From the NCBI RefSeq assembly GCF_029892105.1, contig NZ_JARZAJ010000031.1, forward strand, positions 1-64,000: a DNA stretch of 64,000 bases. The letters run 5' to 3'. A program made the position numbers and the translations under genes. Below, one piece after another: positions 8,238 through 19,144 of the stretch. The DNA comes from Kitasatospora sp. GP82 (GTDB lineage: Bacteria > Actinomycetota > Actinomycetes > Streptomycetales > Streptomycetaceae). How positions within the stretch are numbered: position 1 is the stretch's first letter; each line of letters starts with the position of its first letter. The notes under the pieces were generated by a model that worked only from the letters and a program-made list of their open reading frames with translations, ran no database searches and had not been told where the DNA came from.

Positions 8238-8780
8238 GTGAACGGGACGGTCGCGGCGGTCAGCCGTGGCGCGGAGCACGACTTCAGCAAGCCGAACGAG
8301 GAGTTCGTACGGCTGCTGGCCGGTCTCGGTGCGGAGGGTGACGCGCATCTGGGGGTGACCGTCCAGCACCGCTCACGGGTGGCGCAGGACCCGACCCAGC
8401 CGAACCTGCGGCAGGTGCACCTGATCCACGCCGAGCTGTTCGAGGAGCTGGCGGCGGCCGGATTCCGGGTCGGGCCGGGCGAGTTGGGCGAGAACATCAC
8501 CACGTGCGGGCTCGATCTGCTCGCCCTGCCGCGCGGGACTCGGCTCCACCTCGGTGCACAGGCGGTGGTCGAGGTGACGGGGCTGCGCAACCCGTGCCCG
8601 CAGATCGACGCCTTCCAGCACGGGCTGCTCAAGCAGGTCGTGGGCCGCGACGGGCAGGGCCGTGTGGTCCGCAGGGCGGGGGTCATGGGAATCGTGCTGG
8701 AGGGCGGCGAGGTGCGGCCCGGGGACGGTATCCGTGCGGAGTTGCCGGCGGGGCCGTTCGAGGTGCTGGAGCGGGTGTAG
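8238..8780 (+). CDS. MOSC-domain protein
   Basis: 180 aa from GTG 8238, with GGGCGAGG in front. MOSC (molybdenum-cofactor sulfurase C-terminal) features: an early GDAHLGVTVQHRSR segment, LRQVHLIHAE, GELGENITT and VTGLRNPCPQID, whose cysteine is the conserved MOSC Cys. It resembles stand-alone MOSC proteins of the YiiM type that reduce N-hydroxylated compounds with a molybdenum cofactor. The substrate here is unknown. It is 13 bases downstream of nadK, so probably transcribed with it, and convergent with the MocR gene. Confidence 0.85.
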   Translation: MNGTVAAVSRGAEHDFSKPNEEFVRLLAGLGAEGDAHLGVTVQHRSRVAQDPTQPNLRQVHLIHAELFEELAAAGFRVGPGELGENITTCGLDLLALPRGTRLHLGAQAVVEVTGLRNPCPQIDAFQHGLLKQVVGRDGQGRVVRRAGVMGIVLEGGEVRPGDGIRAELPAGPFEVLERV

Positions 8781-8800
8781 GGGCGGCCTCGGGCCGCCCC
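8780..8800. terminator. Bidirectional terminator between convergent genes
   Basis: GGGGCGGCC and GGCCGCCCC form a perfect 9-bp stem with a tcg loop. It begins at the last base of the MOSC stop codon and ends just before the stop of the MocR gene, so one hairpin can end both transcripts. Confidence 0.7.
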
Positions 8801-8804
8801 TGCG

Positions 8805-10307
8805 TCAGACCGCGAGTGGTGGTGCTCCCTCGGAGGTGCGCCAGCGGCCGGTCGCTGCCAGACCGGCGATCGTGGCCAGCCGGGCGACGGCTGCCTCGGC
8901 GGCGGGGGAGGGGACGGTGAGCGGGATCCGGATGTGGTGCTCGAAGGCACCGTCCACGCCGAACCGGGAGCCGGCCGCGATGCGCACCCCCATGCGCTCT
9001 CCGGCCTGCGCGAGCGCGGCTCCCGAGACCTGGCCGGTGGTCGCCCACAGGCAGAGGCCGCCGGGCGGTTGGGCGAACTGCCACTCGGGGAGCTGTCGTT
9101 GGAGCGCCGCGGTGAGGGCCTGGGTGCTGGTGCGCAGTCGCTCGTGCTGGTGGGCGCGGACCTCGGCGAAGCGCTCGGTGAGCATCGCGGCGGCGATCAG
9201 CTGGTCGAGCACGGGCGTGCCGACGTCGGTGTAGACCCGATCGCTGGCCAACTGCCGTACCAGCGCCGGGTTCGCGCGCAGCCAGCCGATCCGCAGGCCG
9301 CCCCACAGAAGCTTGCTGGCCGAGCCGACGGTGACCACCTGGGCAGCCCGGTCGAGCGCGGCCATCGGCCGGGGAAGTTCCTCGGACCTTACGCCCCAGC
9401 CGAGTTCGGCGGGCGTCTCGTCGACGACGACGGTCGTCCCGGCGGCCCGGGCGGCGGTGAGCAGCTCGCGGCGCTGGTCCTCGTCGATCAGGGCGCCGGT
9501 CGGGTTGTGGAAGTCCGGGATGAGGAAGGCGAGCCGGGGTGCGGCGCCGCGCAGTACCCGCCGCCACTCCTGGACGTCCCAGCGCGGCTGCGCGGTCGGT
9601 CCGCCCGGCCAGGCGTGCGGGACGGGCACCAGGCGGGCGCCGCTGCGCCGCAGCGACTGGAGGGTGTGCGCGTAGCCGGGGGCTTCGACGGCGAGACGGT
9701 CGCCGCGTCCCGCCAGCGCCTGGCGGGCCAGGTGCAGGGCGCCCATGGCGCCGGTGGTGACCAGGATCTGGTCCGGGGTGGTCGGCAGGCCGCGCTCGGT
9801 GAAGCGCCGGGCGATCGCCTCGCGCAGGACGGGCACACCGGTCGGGTAGTGGCCGTGTCCGGAGGCGTACGCGGGCAGCTGTTCGATCACGCGGGCGGCC
9901 GCCTCGCCCAGGTACGGCTGCGGGGCGGGCAGTGCGGCCACGCCGAGGTCGAGGATGGACTCCTGCTCCTCCGGTGGCACCGGGTGCAGCGCGTCGCTGG
10001 GCGGCCGGCTGCCCTCGGGCAGGGCCGTCCAGCTGCCGGAGCCCCGGCGGCTGCGCAGATAGCCCTCGGTGCGCAGGGTCTCGTAGGCGGTGGCCACGGT
10101 GGTGCGGCTGAGCGCGAGCGCCTGGGCAAGCTCCCGCTCTGCCGGCAGTCGGGCGCCGACCGGCAGTCGGCCCTCGGAGACCAGGAGCCGCACCTGACCC
10201 GCCAGCGTCCGGTATGCGGGCCGGTGCCCGGCGGGCTCGGGCAGCTGCGTACCGCGCAGCAGCCGGGCCAGCGCGGGCGGGGTCACGACGCTTTGCCACT
10301 CACTCAT
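8805..10307 (-). CDS. MocR-type regulator (GntR HTH + aminotransferase-like domain)
   Basis: 500 aa. Residues ~30-95 form a GntR-type winged helix (VGARLPAERELAQALALSR, then TVATAYETLRTEGYL). The rest is a fold-type I aminotransferase domain: GYAHTLQSLRR, the IPDFHNPTG region, VVVDETPAEL (D296) and the PLP lysine in GSASKLLWGG (K332). The MocR family uses PLP to sense a metabolite rather than to do transamination. It is divergent from a YczE-type membrane protein, a pairing also known from Bacillus (YczR/YczE), which suggests it controls that gene and itself. TTGGAC repeats in the shared promoter region are candidate binding sites. Confidence 0.92.
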   Translation of the reverse strand: MSEWQSVVTPPALARLLRGTQLPEPAGHRPAYRTLAGQVRLLVSEGRLPVGARLPAERELAQALALSRTTVATAYETLRTEGYLRSRRGSGSWTALPEGSRPPSDALHPVPPEEQESILDLGVAALPAPQPYLGEAAARVIEQLPAYASGHGHYPTGVPVLREAIARRFTERGLPTTPDQILVTTGAMGALHLARQALAGRGDRLAVEAPGYAHTLQSLRRSGARLVPVPHAWPGGPTAQPRWDVQEWRRVLRGAAPRLAFLIPDFHNPTGALIDEDQRRELLTAARAAGTTVVVDETPAELGWGVRSEELPRPMAALDRAAQVVTVGSASKLLWGGLRIGWLRANPALVRQLASDRVYTDVGTPVLDQLIAAAMLTERFAEVRAHQHERLRTSTQALTAALQRQLPEWQFAQPPGGLCLWATTGQVSGAALAQAGERMGVRIAAGSRFGVDGAFEHHIRIPLTVPSPAAEAAVARLATIAGLAATGRWRTSEGAPPLAV

Positions 10308-10314
10308 GGGAATC

Positions 10315-10360
10315 AGTCCACCTGGCCTTGATTGGACCTGGATGTGCTCCGGTTGGACTG
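10315..10360. promoter_or_regulatory. Candidate MocR operator (TTGGAC repeats)
   Basis: In the 130-bp divergent gap, TTGGAC occurs at 10332 and 10353 in the same direction, exactly 21 bp (two helical turns) apart: ATTGGACCTG and GGTTGGACTG. An inverted partial copy, AGTCCA, lies at 10315-10320. MocR regulators commonly bind direct repeats about two turns apart, so this fits autoregulation plus control of the YczE-type gene. Binding itself is inference. Confidence 0.55.
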
Positions 10361-10437
10361 CCCATCATGGCAGTGCGGCCACCGAGGCCGCCATGACACG
10401 GGCGCCGACCCGACCGAGCACGATCCGAGGAGCCGCG

Positions 10438-11142
10438 ATGGCTACCGCATCCCCGACCGCATCCCCGAGCGAACCCTCGACCGAACCGTCGACCGCATCC
10501 GAGTCCGCACCTGCGCCCACGTCCGCCGAGAGCGGAGCGCGGGCCGCCTGGAGCACCGACCGCCTCGGACGGCGGGTGCCGCAGCTGCTGTTCGGCCTCG
10601 GCCTGTACGGCTCCAGCGCGGCGCTGATGATGCGGGCATCGCTGGGCGTCAACCCGTGGGACGTCCTGCACCAGGGGCTGCAACGGCACCTCGGGCTGAG
10701 CATGGGCGCCTGGGTCACCATCACGGGGGCGCTGGTGCTGCTGTTCTGGATACCGCTGCGCCAGCTGCCCGGCATCGGGACGGTCGGCAATGTGCTGATC
10801 CTCGGTGTCGCGATGGACCTCACCCTCGGGGTGGTCGCCACGCCGGACGGCTGGGCGGCGCGGACGGCGCTGCTGGCGGCGGGCATCGTGCTCAACGGTC
10901 TGGCGACCGGCCTCTACATCGGCGCCCGCTTCGGCCCCGGACCGCGAGACGGGCTGATGACGGGGCTGCACCGGCGCACCGGCCGTTCGCTGCGCCTGAT
11001 CCGTACCGGCATCGAGCTGACCGTGCTCGTGATCGGCGTCCTGCTCGGCGGCACGGCGGGTGTCGGCACGGTCGCGTACGCGCTGGCGATCGGGCCGCTG
11101 GCGCAGTTCTTCCTGCGCTGGTGCACGGTTGCACGACGCTAG
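10438..11142 (+). CDS. YczE/YyaS/YitT-type membrane protein
   Basis: 234 aa from ATG 10438, with CGAGGAG 8 bases upstream. The head (to ~45) is Ser/Thr/Pro-rich. The membrane part shows the family's signature: LFGLGLYGSSAALMMRA, LGVNPWDVLHQGL, then segments WVTITGALVLLFWIPL, VLILGVAMDLTLGVV, TALLAAGIVLNGLATGLY, FGPGPRDGLMTGLHRRTG and LTVLVIGVLLGGTAGVG, i.e. five to six spans. In Bacillus YczE is needed for bacillomycin-type lipopeptide production, by an unknown mechanism. It is divergent from the MocR gene, which probably regulates it. Transported substrate, if any, is unknown. Confidence 0.85.
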   Translation: MATASPTASPSEPSTEPSTASESAPAPTSAESGARAAWSTDRLGRRVPQLLFGLGLYGSSAALMMRASLGVNPWDVLHQGLQRHLGLSMGAWVTITGALVLLFWIPLRQLPGIGTVGNVLILGVAMDLTLGVVATPDGWAARTALLAAGIVLNGLATGLYIGARFGPGPRDGLMTGLHRRTGRSLRLIRTGIELTVLVIGVLLGGTAGVGTVAYALAIGPLAQFFLRWCTVARR

Positions 11143-11161
11143 GCCCTGTCCGGCCGATCTT

Positions 11162-11192
11162 GCCGGGCGCGCGATGAGGACGCGCCCGCCGG
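11162..11192. terminator. Possible hairpin after the YczE-type gene
   Basis: GGGCGCG (11165) and CGCGCCC (11181) can pair around a short loop, 20 bases past the stop. Weak evidence: no T tract. Confidence 0.3.
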
Positions 11193-11315
11193 GATACACG
11201 CTCGGTGGCCGGTTGCGCACGGAGTCGGTGGCGACGATGCCGGATGGGATGAACTTGGGTCGCCCCGACCTGGGCTCGTCGCGCTGCGGGGGTCGGACCT
11301 CGTAAGGTCGTCTCC

Positions 11316-13061
11316 GTGTTGGACGAGATGCGGATACGGGATCTTGGCGTCATCGACGACGCGGTGGTCGAGCTGGCACCGGGCTTCACCGCCGTGACAG
11401 GCGAGACCGGCGCGGGCAAGACCATGGTGGTGACCAGCCTCGGCCTGTTGCTCGGCGGTCGTGCCGACCCGGCGCTGGTGCGGGGCGGCGCCGACCGGGC
11501 GGTGGTCGAGGGCCGCTTGGAGCTGCCCGCAGGCTCCCCGGCGGCCGCCCGCGCCCTGGAGGCCGGTGCCGAGCTGGACGACGGGGCGCTGCTGATCAGC
11601 CGTACCGTCTCCGCCGAGGGCCGCTCCCGTGCCCACGTCGGCGGCCGGGCGGTACCGGTCGGACTGCTGGCCGAGCTCGGCGAGGACCTGATCGCCGTGC
11701 ACGGCCAGACCGACCAGCAGCGCCTGCTGCGCCCCTCCCGCCAGCGCGGCGCACTGGACCGCTACGCGGGCGAGGCGGTGGCCGGGCCGCTGGCCCGCTA
11801 CCGCGAGGTGTACCGCACCCTGCGCGAGGTCTCGGCCACGCTGGAGGAGCTGACCACCAAGGCCCGCGAGCGCGCCCAGGAGGCGGATCTGCTCCGCTTC
11901 GGCCTGGACGAGATCGGCGCCGCCGAACCGGTGGCCGGTGAGGACGTCGAGCTGGCCGCCGAGGCCGAGCGCCTGGGCCACGCCGATGCGCTCTCCGCCG
12001 CCGCGACCCTCGCGCACGCAGCCCTGGCCGGAGACCCGGCCGATCCCGACTCGCTGGACGCGGGCACCCTGCTCGCCCAGTCCCGTCGGGCCCTGGAGGC
12101 CGTCCGCCACCACGACGAGCGGCTCGCCGCCCTCGCCGACCGCCTGAACGAGGTCGGTTACCTGCTCGCCGACGTCGCGGGCGACCTGGCCGGGTACGCC
12201 GACGATCTGGACGCGGATCCCGTACGGCTGGCGGCGGTCGAGGACCGCAGGTCCGTCCTCGCCCAGCTGCTGCGCAAGTACGGTGGCGCGGAGAACTCGC
12301 TCGCCGAGGTGCTGGAGTGGGCCGAGGCCGGTTCGCTGCGGCTCGCCGAGCTCGACGGCGACGACGAGCGGATCGACGAGCTGGGTGCCCAGGAGACGGC
12401 GCTGCGGGCCGAGTTGGCCGAACTGGCCGCCGAGGTCTCGGCGGCCAGGCACGGCGCCGCCGACCGCTTCGCCGCCGCCGTCTCCGCCGAACTCGCCGAA
12501 CTCGCCATGCCACACGCCAGGGTGAGCTTCGCGATCAGCCAGGTCGACGACCTCGGAGGCATCGAGATCGACGGGCGCACGGTCGCGTACGGCCCGCACG
12601 GCGTGGACGAGGTCGAGGTGCTGCTCGCCCCGCACCCGGGGGCCCAGCCGCGGCCGATCGCCAAGGGCGCGTCCGGTGGTGAGCTCTCGCGCGTGATGCT
12701 GGCCGTCGAGGTGGTCTTCGCCGACGCCGACCCGGTGCCGACCTACCTCTTCGACGAGGTCGACGCGGGCGTCGGCGGCAAGGCGGCGGTCGAAATCGGC
12801 CGTCGGCTGGCCAAGTTGGCGCAGAGGGCCCAGGTGGTCGTGGTGACCCACCTGCCGCAGGTCGCGGCCTTCGCCGACCGGCACCTGGTGGTGGTGAAGA
12901 CCAACGACGGCACGGTCACCCGCAGCGGGGTCAAGGTGCTGAACGACGAGGAGCGGGTCCGGGAGCTGTCCAGGATGCTGGCGGGCCTGGAGGACTCGGA
13001 GTTGGGCCGCGCCCACGCCGAGGAGCTCCTCGCCACCGCCCGCGCCCCTCGGAGCCACTGA
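11316..13061 (+). CDS. recN: DNA repair protein RecN
   Basis: 581 aa from GTG 11316; ATG 11328 would give the more usual beginning MRIRDLGVIDDA. SMC-like ATPase: Walker A GETGAGKTMVV near the N-terminus, long coiled-coil arms (REVSATLEELTTKARERAQE and SVLAQLLRKYGGAENSL), ABC signature KGASGGELSRVMLAVE, Walker B YLFDEVDAGVGG and an H-loop VVVTHLPQVAA. RecN holds DNA ends together early in recombinational repair of double-strand breaks, in the cytoplasm. It lies close to tlyA-nadK as usual, but here the MOSC, MocR and YczE genes separate them. A glycosyltransferase follows. Confidence 0.95.
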   Translation: MLDEMRIRDLGVIDDAVVELAPGFTAVTGETGAGKTMVVTSLGLLLGGRADPALVRGGADRAVVEGRLELPAGSPAAARALEAGAELDDGALLISRTVSAEGRSRAHVGGRAVPVGLLAELGEDLIAVHGQTDQQRLLRPSRQRGALDRYAGEAVAGPLARYREVYRTLREVSATLEELTTKARERAQEADLLRFGLDEIGAAEPVAGEDVELAAEAERLGHADALSAAATLAHAALAGDPADPDSLDAGTLLAQSRRALEAVRHHDERLAALADRLNEVGYLLADVAGDLAGYADDLDADPVRLAAVEDRRSVLAQLLRKYGGAENSLAEVLEWAEAGSLRLAELDGDDERIDELGAQETALRAELAELAAEVSAARHGAADRFAAAVSAELAELAMPHARVSFAISQVDDLGGIEIDGRTVAYGPHGVDEVEVLLAPHPGAQPRPIAKGASGGELSRVMLAVEVVFADADPVPTYLFDEVDAGVGGKAAVEIGRRLAKLAQRAQVVVVTHLPQVAAFADRHLVVVKTNDGTVTRSGVKVLNDEERVRELSRMLAGLEDSELGRAHAEELLATARAPRSH

Positions 13062-13350
13062 GGCAGCCCCGGCTGTCGCCCCGGTGCAAGGGGGAACCCT
13101 TCAGGGGCGCGGGGCTCTGGGTAGTGCATGGTTGGCGAGCAGTTCCAGCGCCCGCGGCCGGTGCATGGCCGATCGTGCGCCCAGGAGGGCCTGGGCCGCG
13201 GCACGACGCGCCCGCGAGGGCCTCCGACTGTCCAAGACCCCTCTCGACCTGGCATGGTGGCGGCTGGACACTGGCATCCCAGTCCCGAGCGCCGCTCGCG
13301 GGGACTCCCGCACGCGGCGTGAGTTCGGATTCGAGTCGGAGCGAGACGAC

Positions 13351-14538
13351 GTGGACCATTCCGCGACCCGGGCCACAGTGGCCGGTCCCACGGCGGCCCA
13401 TGAAAAGCCGGGCCAGCTGCACGTGGTGCTCGTCCTGGCAGCCAGCAGCGGCGGCATCGGCGCGCATGTGCGTTCCCTCGCGCAGGGCCTGGTGGCGCAC
13501 GGCGTCAGTGTGACGATCTGCGCCCCCGCGGGGACGGACTCGCTGTTCGGCTTCTCCGGCACCGGCGCCCGGTTCCACCTGGTGGACATCACCCCGACCG
13601 CCGGAGCACGCAGCGACGCGGCCGCCATCGGTGAGCTGCGGCGCGCCTTCACCGGCGCGGACGTGGTGCACGCGCACGGCCTGCGCGCCGGACTCCTGTC
13701 CGACCTCGCGCTGCGCACCGCCGGACGCTTCCCCGGCCTGCGTCCGCAGACCCCGCTGGTGGTGACCTTCCACCACGCGATGCTGGCCACCGGCATGGAG
13801 CGCCGACTGCAACGGCTGATGGAGCGCCGGGTGGCCCGCGCCGCCGACCTGGTCCTCGGCGCCTCCTCTGACCTGGTCGCCCGCGCCAGGGAACTCGGCG
13901 CCACCGATGCCCGGCTCGGCCCGGTCGCGGCCCCGCCGATGCCGCCCGGCGAGCTCGGCCGGGAGGAGTCCCGGGCCCGCCTGGTCGGTGACCGTCCCGA
14001 CCGGCCCGTGGTGCTGGCGATCGGCCGGCTGGTGCCGCAGAAGTCCTTCGGCCTGCTGCTGGACGCCGCCCGGGACCTGGGGGAGAGCGATCCACTGGTG
14101 GTGATCGCGGGCGAGGGGTCGGAGCGCGCCGGGCTGCGGGAGCGGATCGCGGCGGAGAAGCTGCCGGTCGAGCTGCTCGGCTTCCGCATCGATGTACCCG
14201 AACTGCTGGCCGCCGCCGACCTGGTGGTGGTGAGCAGCCGCTGGGAGGCCCGCTCACTGGTCGTCCAGGAGGCGATGCGGGCGGGCGTGCCGGTCGTCGC
14301 CACGGCGGTCGGCGGTATCCCCGAGCTGGTCGGCGAGGCGGCCGTACTGGTGCCCTACGGCGATTCGGCCGCGCTGGCGGCGGCCGTCCGTGAGCTGCTC
14401 GCCGACCCGGCCCGCCGGGCCGCGCTGGCGGCAGCGGGCCGCTCCCAGGCCGAGACCTGGCCGGACGAGGCGGCCACGGTGGCCCAGGTGCTCAGCACGT
14501 ACGACGAACTGGTCCAGCGCGAGGGCAACCGAGTCTGA
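13351..14538 (+). CDS. GT4-type glycosyltransferase
   Basis: 395 aa from GTG 13351; GGAG lies 9 bases upstream. GT-B fold of family 4: the N-terminal domain starts LHVVLVLAASSGGIGAHVRSL (donor/acceptor loop GGIGAH) and has ADVVHAHGLRAGLLSDLA. The C-terminal domain has VVLAIGRLVPQKSF, VVIAGEGSERAGL, LLGFRIDVPELLAAADLVV, and the nucleotide-sugar motif VQEAMRAGVPVVATAVGG followed by IPELV. It probably transfers a sugar from a nucleotide donor; donor and acceptor are unknown. It follows recN after 289 bp that hold a short dispersed element (13103). The frame is open to 13084, but that stretch is poor in protein-like sequence. Confidence 0.88.
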   Translation: MDHSATRATVAGPTAAHEKPGQLHVVLVLAASSGGIGAHVRSLAQGLVAHGVSVTICAPAGTDSLFGFSGTGARFHLVDITPTAGARSDAAAIGELRRAFTGADVVHAHGLRAGLLSDLALRTAGRFPGLRPQTPLVVTFHHAMLATGMERRLQRLMERRVARAADLVLGASSDLVARARELGATDARLGPVAAPPMPPGELGREESRARLVGDRPDRPVVLAIGRLVPQKSFGLLLDAARDLGESDPLVVIAGEGSERAGLRERIAAEKLPVELLGFRIDVPELLAAADLVVVSSRWEARSLVVQEAMRAGVPVVATAVGGIPELVGEAAVLVPYGDSAALAAAVRELLADPARRAALAAAGRSQAETWPDEAATVAQVLSTYDELVQREGNRV

Positions 14539-14539
14539 C

Positions 14540-14588
14540 CGGGCAAGCCGAAGCGGGGGACCCTGCGCCCCCCTGTTTCGCCTGCCCG
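14540..14588. terminator. Bidirectional hairpin terminator
   Basis: CGGGCA pairs with TGCCCG at the ends, CGAA with TTCG and GGGGG with CCCCC inside, giving an imperfect stem between the glycosyltransferase stop (14538) and the convergent GH15 stop (14641). Confidence 0.55.
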
Positions 14589-14640
14589 ATCGCGCTGAGT
14601 TCCCGTTACCCCTGAAACCTCTCTCATGCCCCCGGAGGGG

Positions 14641-16638
14641 TCACATCATGGCCTGCTCGGTGCGGTCGGCGGAGCGGGCGTCGGGCTGGGCGGAGAGGTA
14701 GGCGCCGCCGCAGGCGGTGAGGCGGAGGGCGGTGTCGATCAGCGGCACGTGGCTGAACGCCTGGGGGAAGTTGCCGACCTGCCGCTTGGCCCTCGGGTCC
14801 CACTCCTCGGCGAGCAGCCCGAGGTCGTTGCGCAGCCCGAGCAGCCGGTCGAACAGCTCGCGGGCCTCGGTGACCCGGCCGATCATCGCCAGGTCGTCGG
14901 CGAGCCAGAACGAGCAGGCGAGGAACGCCCCTTCGTGCCCGGAGAGCCCGTCCACGTTTTCGACGTGCTGTCCCTGGGACGCGTCGTGGGTGGGGTACCG
15001 CAGCACGAAGCCGTCCTCGGTGGACAGCTCGCGCTGGATCGCCTCGATGGTGCCGATCACCCGCTTGTCGTCGGCCGGCAGGAAGCCCATCTGCGGGATC
15101 AGCAGCAGTGAGGCGTCCAGTTCCTGCCCGCCGTAGTACTGGGTGAAGGTGTTGCGGTCCGGGTCGTAGCCCTTCTCGCAGACGTCCGCGTGGATCCGGT
15201 CGCGCAGCTCGCGCCAGCGCTCCAGCGGGCTCTCGCCCTGGAACTCGGTGGGGGACTGCTCCAGCGTCTTGATGGTGCGGTCGACCGCGACCCAGGCCAT
15301 CACCTTGGAGTGGACGAAGTGGCGGCGAGGTCCGCGGACCTCCCAGATGCCCTCGTCCGGTGCGGTCCAGTGCTTCTCCAGGTAGCTGATCAGCTTGAGC
15401 TGGAGGTGGTGGGCGTGGTCGTTGCGGACCAGGCCGGTCATATGGGCCAGGTGCAGGGCCTCGATCACCTCGCCGTAGACGTCGAGTTGGAGCTGTCCGG
15501 CCGCGCCGTTGCCGACCCGGACGGGGAGGGAGCCCTCGTAGCCGGGCAGCCAGTCCAGTTCGGACTCGGTGAGCTCGCGCTCGCCCGCGATGCCGTACAT
15601 GATCTGCAGGTTCTCCGGGTCGCCGGCGACCGCGCGCAGCAGCCACTCGCGCCAGGCGCGGGCCTCCTCGCGGTAGCCGGTGCGCAGCAGGGAGGAGAGG
15701 GTGATCGCGGCGTCGCGCAGCCAGGTGTAGCGGTAGTCCCAGTTGCGCTCGCCGCCGATGTCCTCGGGCAGTGAGGTGGTGGGGGCGGCGACGATGCCGC
15801 CGGTGGGGGCGTAGGTGAGGGCCTTGAGGGTGATCAGCGAGCGGACCACCGGCTCCCGGTAGGGGCCCTGGTAGGTGCACTGGGCGACCCAGTCGAGCCA
15901 GAACTCCTCGGTGGCCGTCAGCATCGCCTCGGCGTCGGGTGCGACGGGGGCGGGCAGGTGGCTGGCCTGCCAGGTGAGGGCGAATGCGATCCGCTCCCCG
16001 GCGGTGACTGTGAAGTCCGCGTAGGTGGTGAGGTCGCGTCCGTAGGTCTGCGCCTCGCCGTCCAGCCAGACCGAGTCGGGTCCGGCGACGGCGACGGTGC
16101 GGTGGCCGCCGTCGGGCTGCTCGACCCGGTGCACCCAGGGCACCACCCGGCCGTAGCTGAACCGCATCCGCAGGGCCGAGCGCATCCGGACCCGGCCGGA
16201 GACGCCCTCGACGATCCGGATGATCTGCGGCACGGCCTCCCGTCCTGCGAGCGGGCGGGGCGGCATGAAGTCGATCACCCGGACAGTGCCGCCCTGGGCG
16301 TCCCACTCCTGTTCCAGGATCAGTGAGTCGCCCAGGTAGCGGCGGCGGTCGGCGGGCACGGCCGGGGCGGCGGCGCTCGGCGGGGGTACCCGGATCTCAC
16401 TCGAATCGGTGAACGGCGGACGCCAGGGCGATGTGGCGGCGGGGGTGACGGTGTCGTCCACGGCTTCGGCCGGACCGATCCGCCAGAACCCGTGTTCATC
16501 GGTGCCCAGGAGTCCGGCGAAGACGGCCGGCGAGTCGAATCTGGGGAGGCAGAGCCAGTCCACAGCCCCGTCCCTGCTGACCAGGGCGGCGGTCTGCATG
16601 TCCCCGATGAGTGCGTAGTCCTCGATACGGCCGGCCAC
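14641..16638 (-). CDS. Glycoside hydrolase family 15 protein
   Basis: 665 aa from ATG 16638. The N-terminal beta-sandwich starts IEDYALIGDMQTAALVSRDG and VDWLCLPRFDSPAVFAGLLG, which is highly typical of actinobacterial GH15. The (alpha/alpha)6 barrel contains GERNWDYRYTWLRDAA, the acidic motif EGIWEVRGPRRHFVHSKVM (general acid region) and LGLLAEEWDPR (general base region). GH15 includes glucoamylases and bacterial trehalases; proteins with this N-terminus in Mycobacterium and Streptomyces are trehalases or glucan hydrolases. No signal peptide, so cytoplasmic trehalose or maltodextrin turnover is likely. The exact substrate is not settled by sequence. Confidence 0.9.
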   Translation of the reverse strand: MAGRIEDYALIGDMQTAALVSRDGAVDWLCLPRFDSPAVFAGLLGTDEHGFWRIGPAEAVDDTVTPAATSPWRPPFTDSSEIRVPPPSAAAPAVPADRRRYLGDSLILEQEWDAQGGTVRVIDFMPPRPLAGREAVPQIIRIVEGVSGRVRMRSALRMRFSYGRVVPWVHRVEQPDGGHRTVAVAGPDSVWLDGEAQTYGRDLTTYADFTVTAGERIAFALTWQASHLPAPVAPDAEAMLTATEEFWLDWVAQCTYQGPYREPVVRSLITLKALTYAPTGGIVAAPTTSLPEDIGGERNWDYRYTWLRDAAITLSSLLRTGYREEARAWREWLLRAVAGDPENLQIMYGIAGERELTESELDWLPGYEGSLPVRVGNGAAGQLQLDVYGEVIEALHLAHMTGLVRNDHAHHLQLKLISYLEKHWTAPDEGIWEVRGPRRHFVHSKVMAWVAVDRTIKTLEQSPTEFQGESPLERWRELRDRIHADVCEKGYDPDRNTFTQYYGGQELDASLLLIPQMGFLPADDKRVIGTIEAIQRELSTEDGFVLRYPTHDASQGQHVENVDGLSGHEGAFLACSFWLADDLAMIGRVTEARELFDRLLGLRNDLGLLAEEWDPRAKRQVGNFPQAFSHVPLIDTALRLTACGGAYLSAQPDARSADRTEQAMM

Positions 16639-17360
16639 GTGATTCTCCAGTTCGCAATTTGGGCGGCGGCATCAGACGGCTGGGAGCAGGCGGTCTGCGG
16701 GGCCGGAATCCGGGCCGGGCGGCCCTCGGCGCCTCCCGCCGTGTGTGCGGGGAGGGCCGTGGGTGCTTGGCGGGTCCCTTGGTCGGGTCCCTGGCCTGGA
16801 CGAGTGAACTGGTACGGGAGGTGTCCGGTCGCGCATCGGGGACCAAGAGGTGTCGTCCTGACCCCCTCGCCCTCCGCGTGCTCTGCTGTCGGCGATGCGT
16901 CCGTGCAGGATACGTCGGTGGAACGGCGCGCGGCACGTGCAGAGCGCCGCGTTCGGGCGCAGTCACGCCCAGGACCGGCAAAGTGGTCCGACTGGAGCAT
17001 CCGGAGGGACCCGGACGAACCATCCGGAGGTGATCCTTCCGGGCCTCCGCGAGGAGTCCGGACCACCCTGTCCGGGTGGCTGGAAGAGGCCCGTCCCGGT
17101 GGCGTGCGGGAGCCGCACGGCAGCCGGAAGGACGCCGGACGGGCACGCCGGAACGGCCGGGAACGCGTCCGGCGCAGCTCGCTGATACCCTGGTATCCCG
17201 TGGACTGGTGGGATCAACCACTCCGGATCCGCCGACCCGACGACCCCGTCGGAGCGCCCTTCGGGCTCTTCGGCCGAGTGCGAACTCCTCGTCGGCGCGG
17301 ACGAACCGGGTACCCCTCCACCGGAGTCACCTTCGACACGCGACCCACGGGAGCCCCCTC
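16639..17360. other. 722-bp gene-free stretch between GH15 and pyrG
   Basis: No convincing gene: open frames exist on both strands but are Arg/Pro/Gly-rich and unlike folded proteins. The right part (16980-17180) is dense in TCCGG/CCGGA words. At 17184-17197 there is a 14-bp palindrome (GATACC-CT-GGTATC), followed by a smaller GTGG/CCAC inverted pair at about 17209. Promoters for both divergent genes and a possible untranslated leader for pyrG must lie here. Confidence 0.6.
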
Positions 17361-19037
<1,677 letters not shown>

Positions 19038-19074
19038 GACCCTGCCCAGGGGTTTTGGTCTGTTGTTCGACGGA

Positions 19075-19111
19075 CGGCGGTCGTGCGGATCTTCGCACGG
19101 CCGCCGTTTGG
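19075..19111 (+). terminator. Terminator after pyrG
   Basis: ACGGCGGTCGTGCG and CGCACGGCCGCCGT form a 14-bp stem with one mismatch around a GATCTT loop, followed by TTT. It lies 37 bases past the pyrG stop. Confidence 0.75.
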
Positions 19112-19144
19112 CATAGGTTGGGGCCGAGCGACTAGGGGAGAGAG

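Noticed and set aside
11139..13058. 639-codon minus frame opposite recN
   Set aside because: Antisense shadow of recN.
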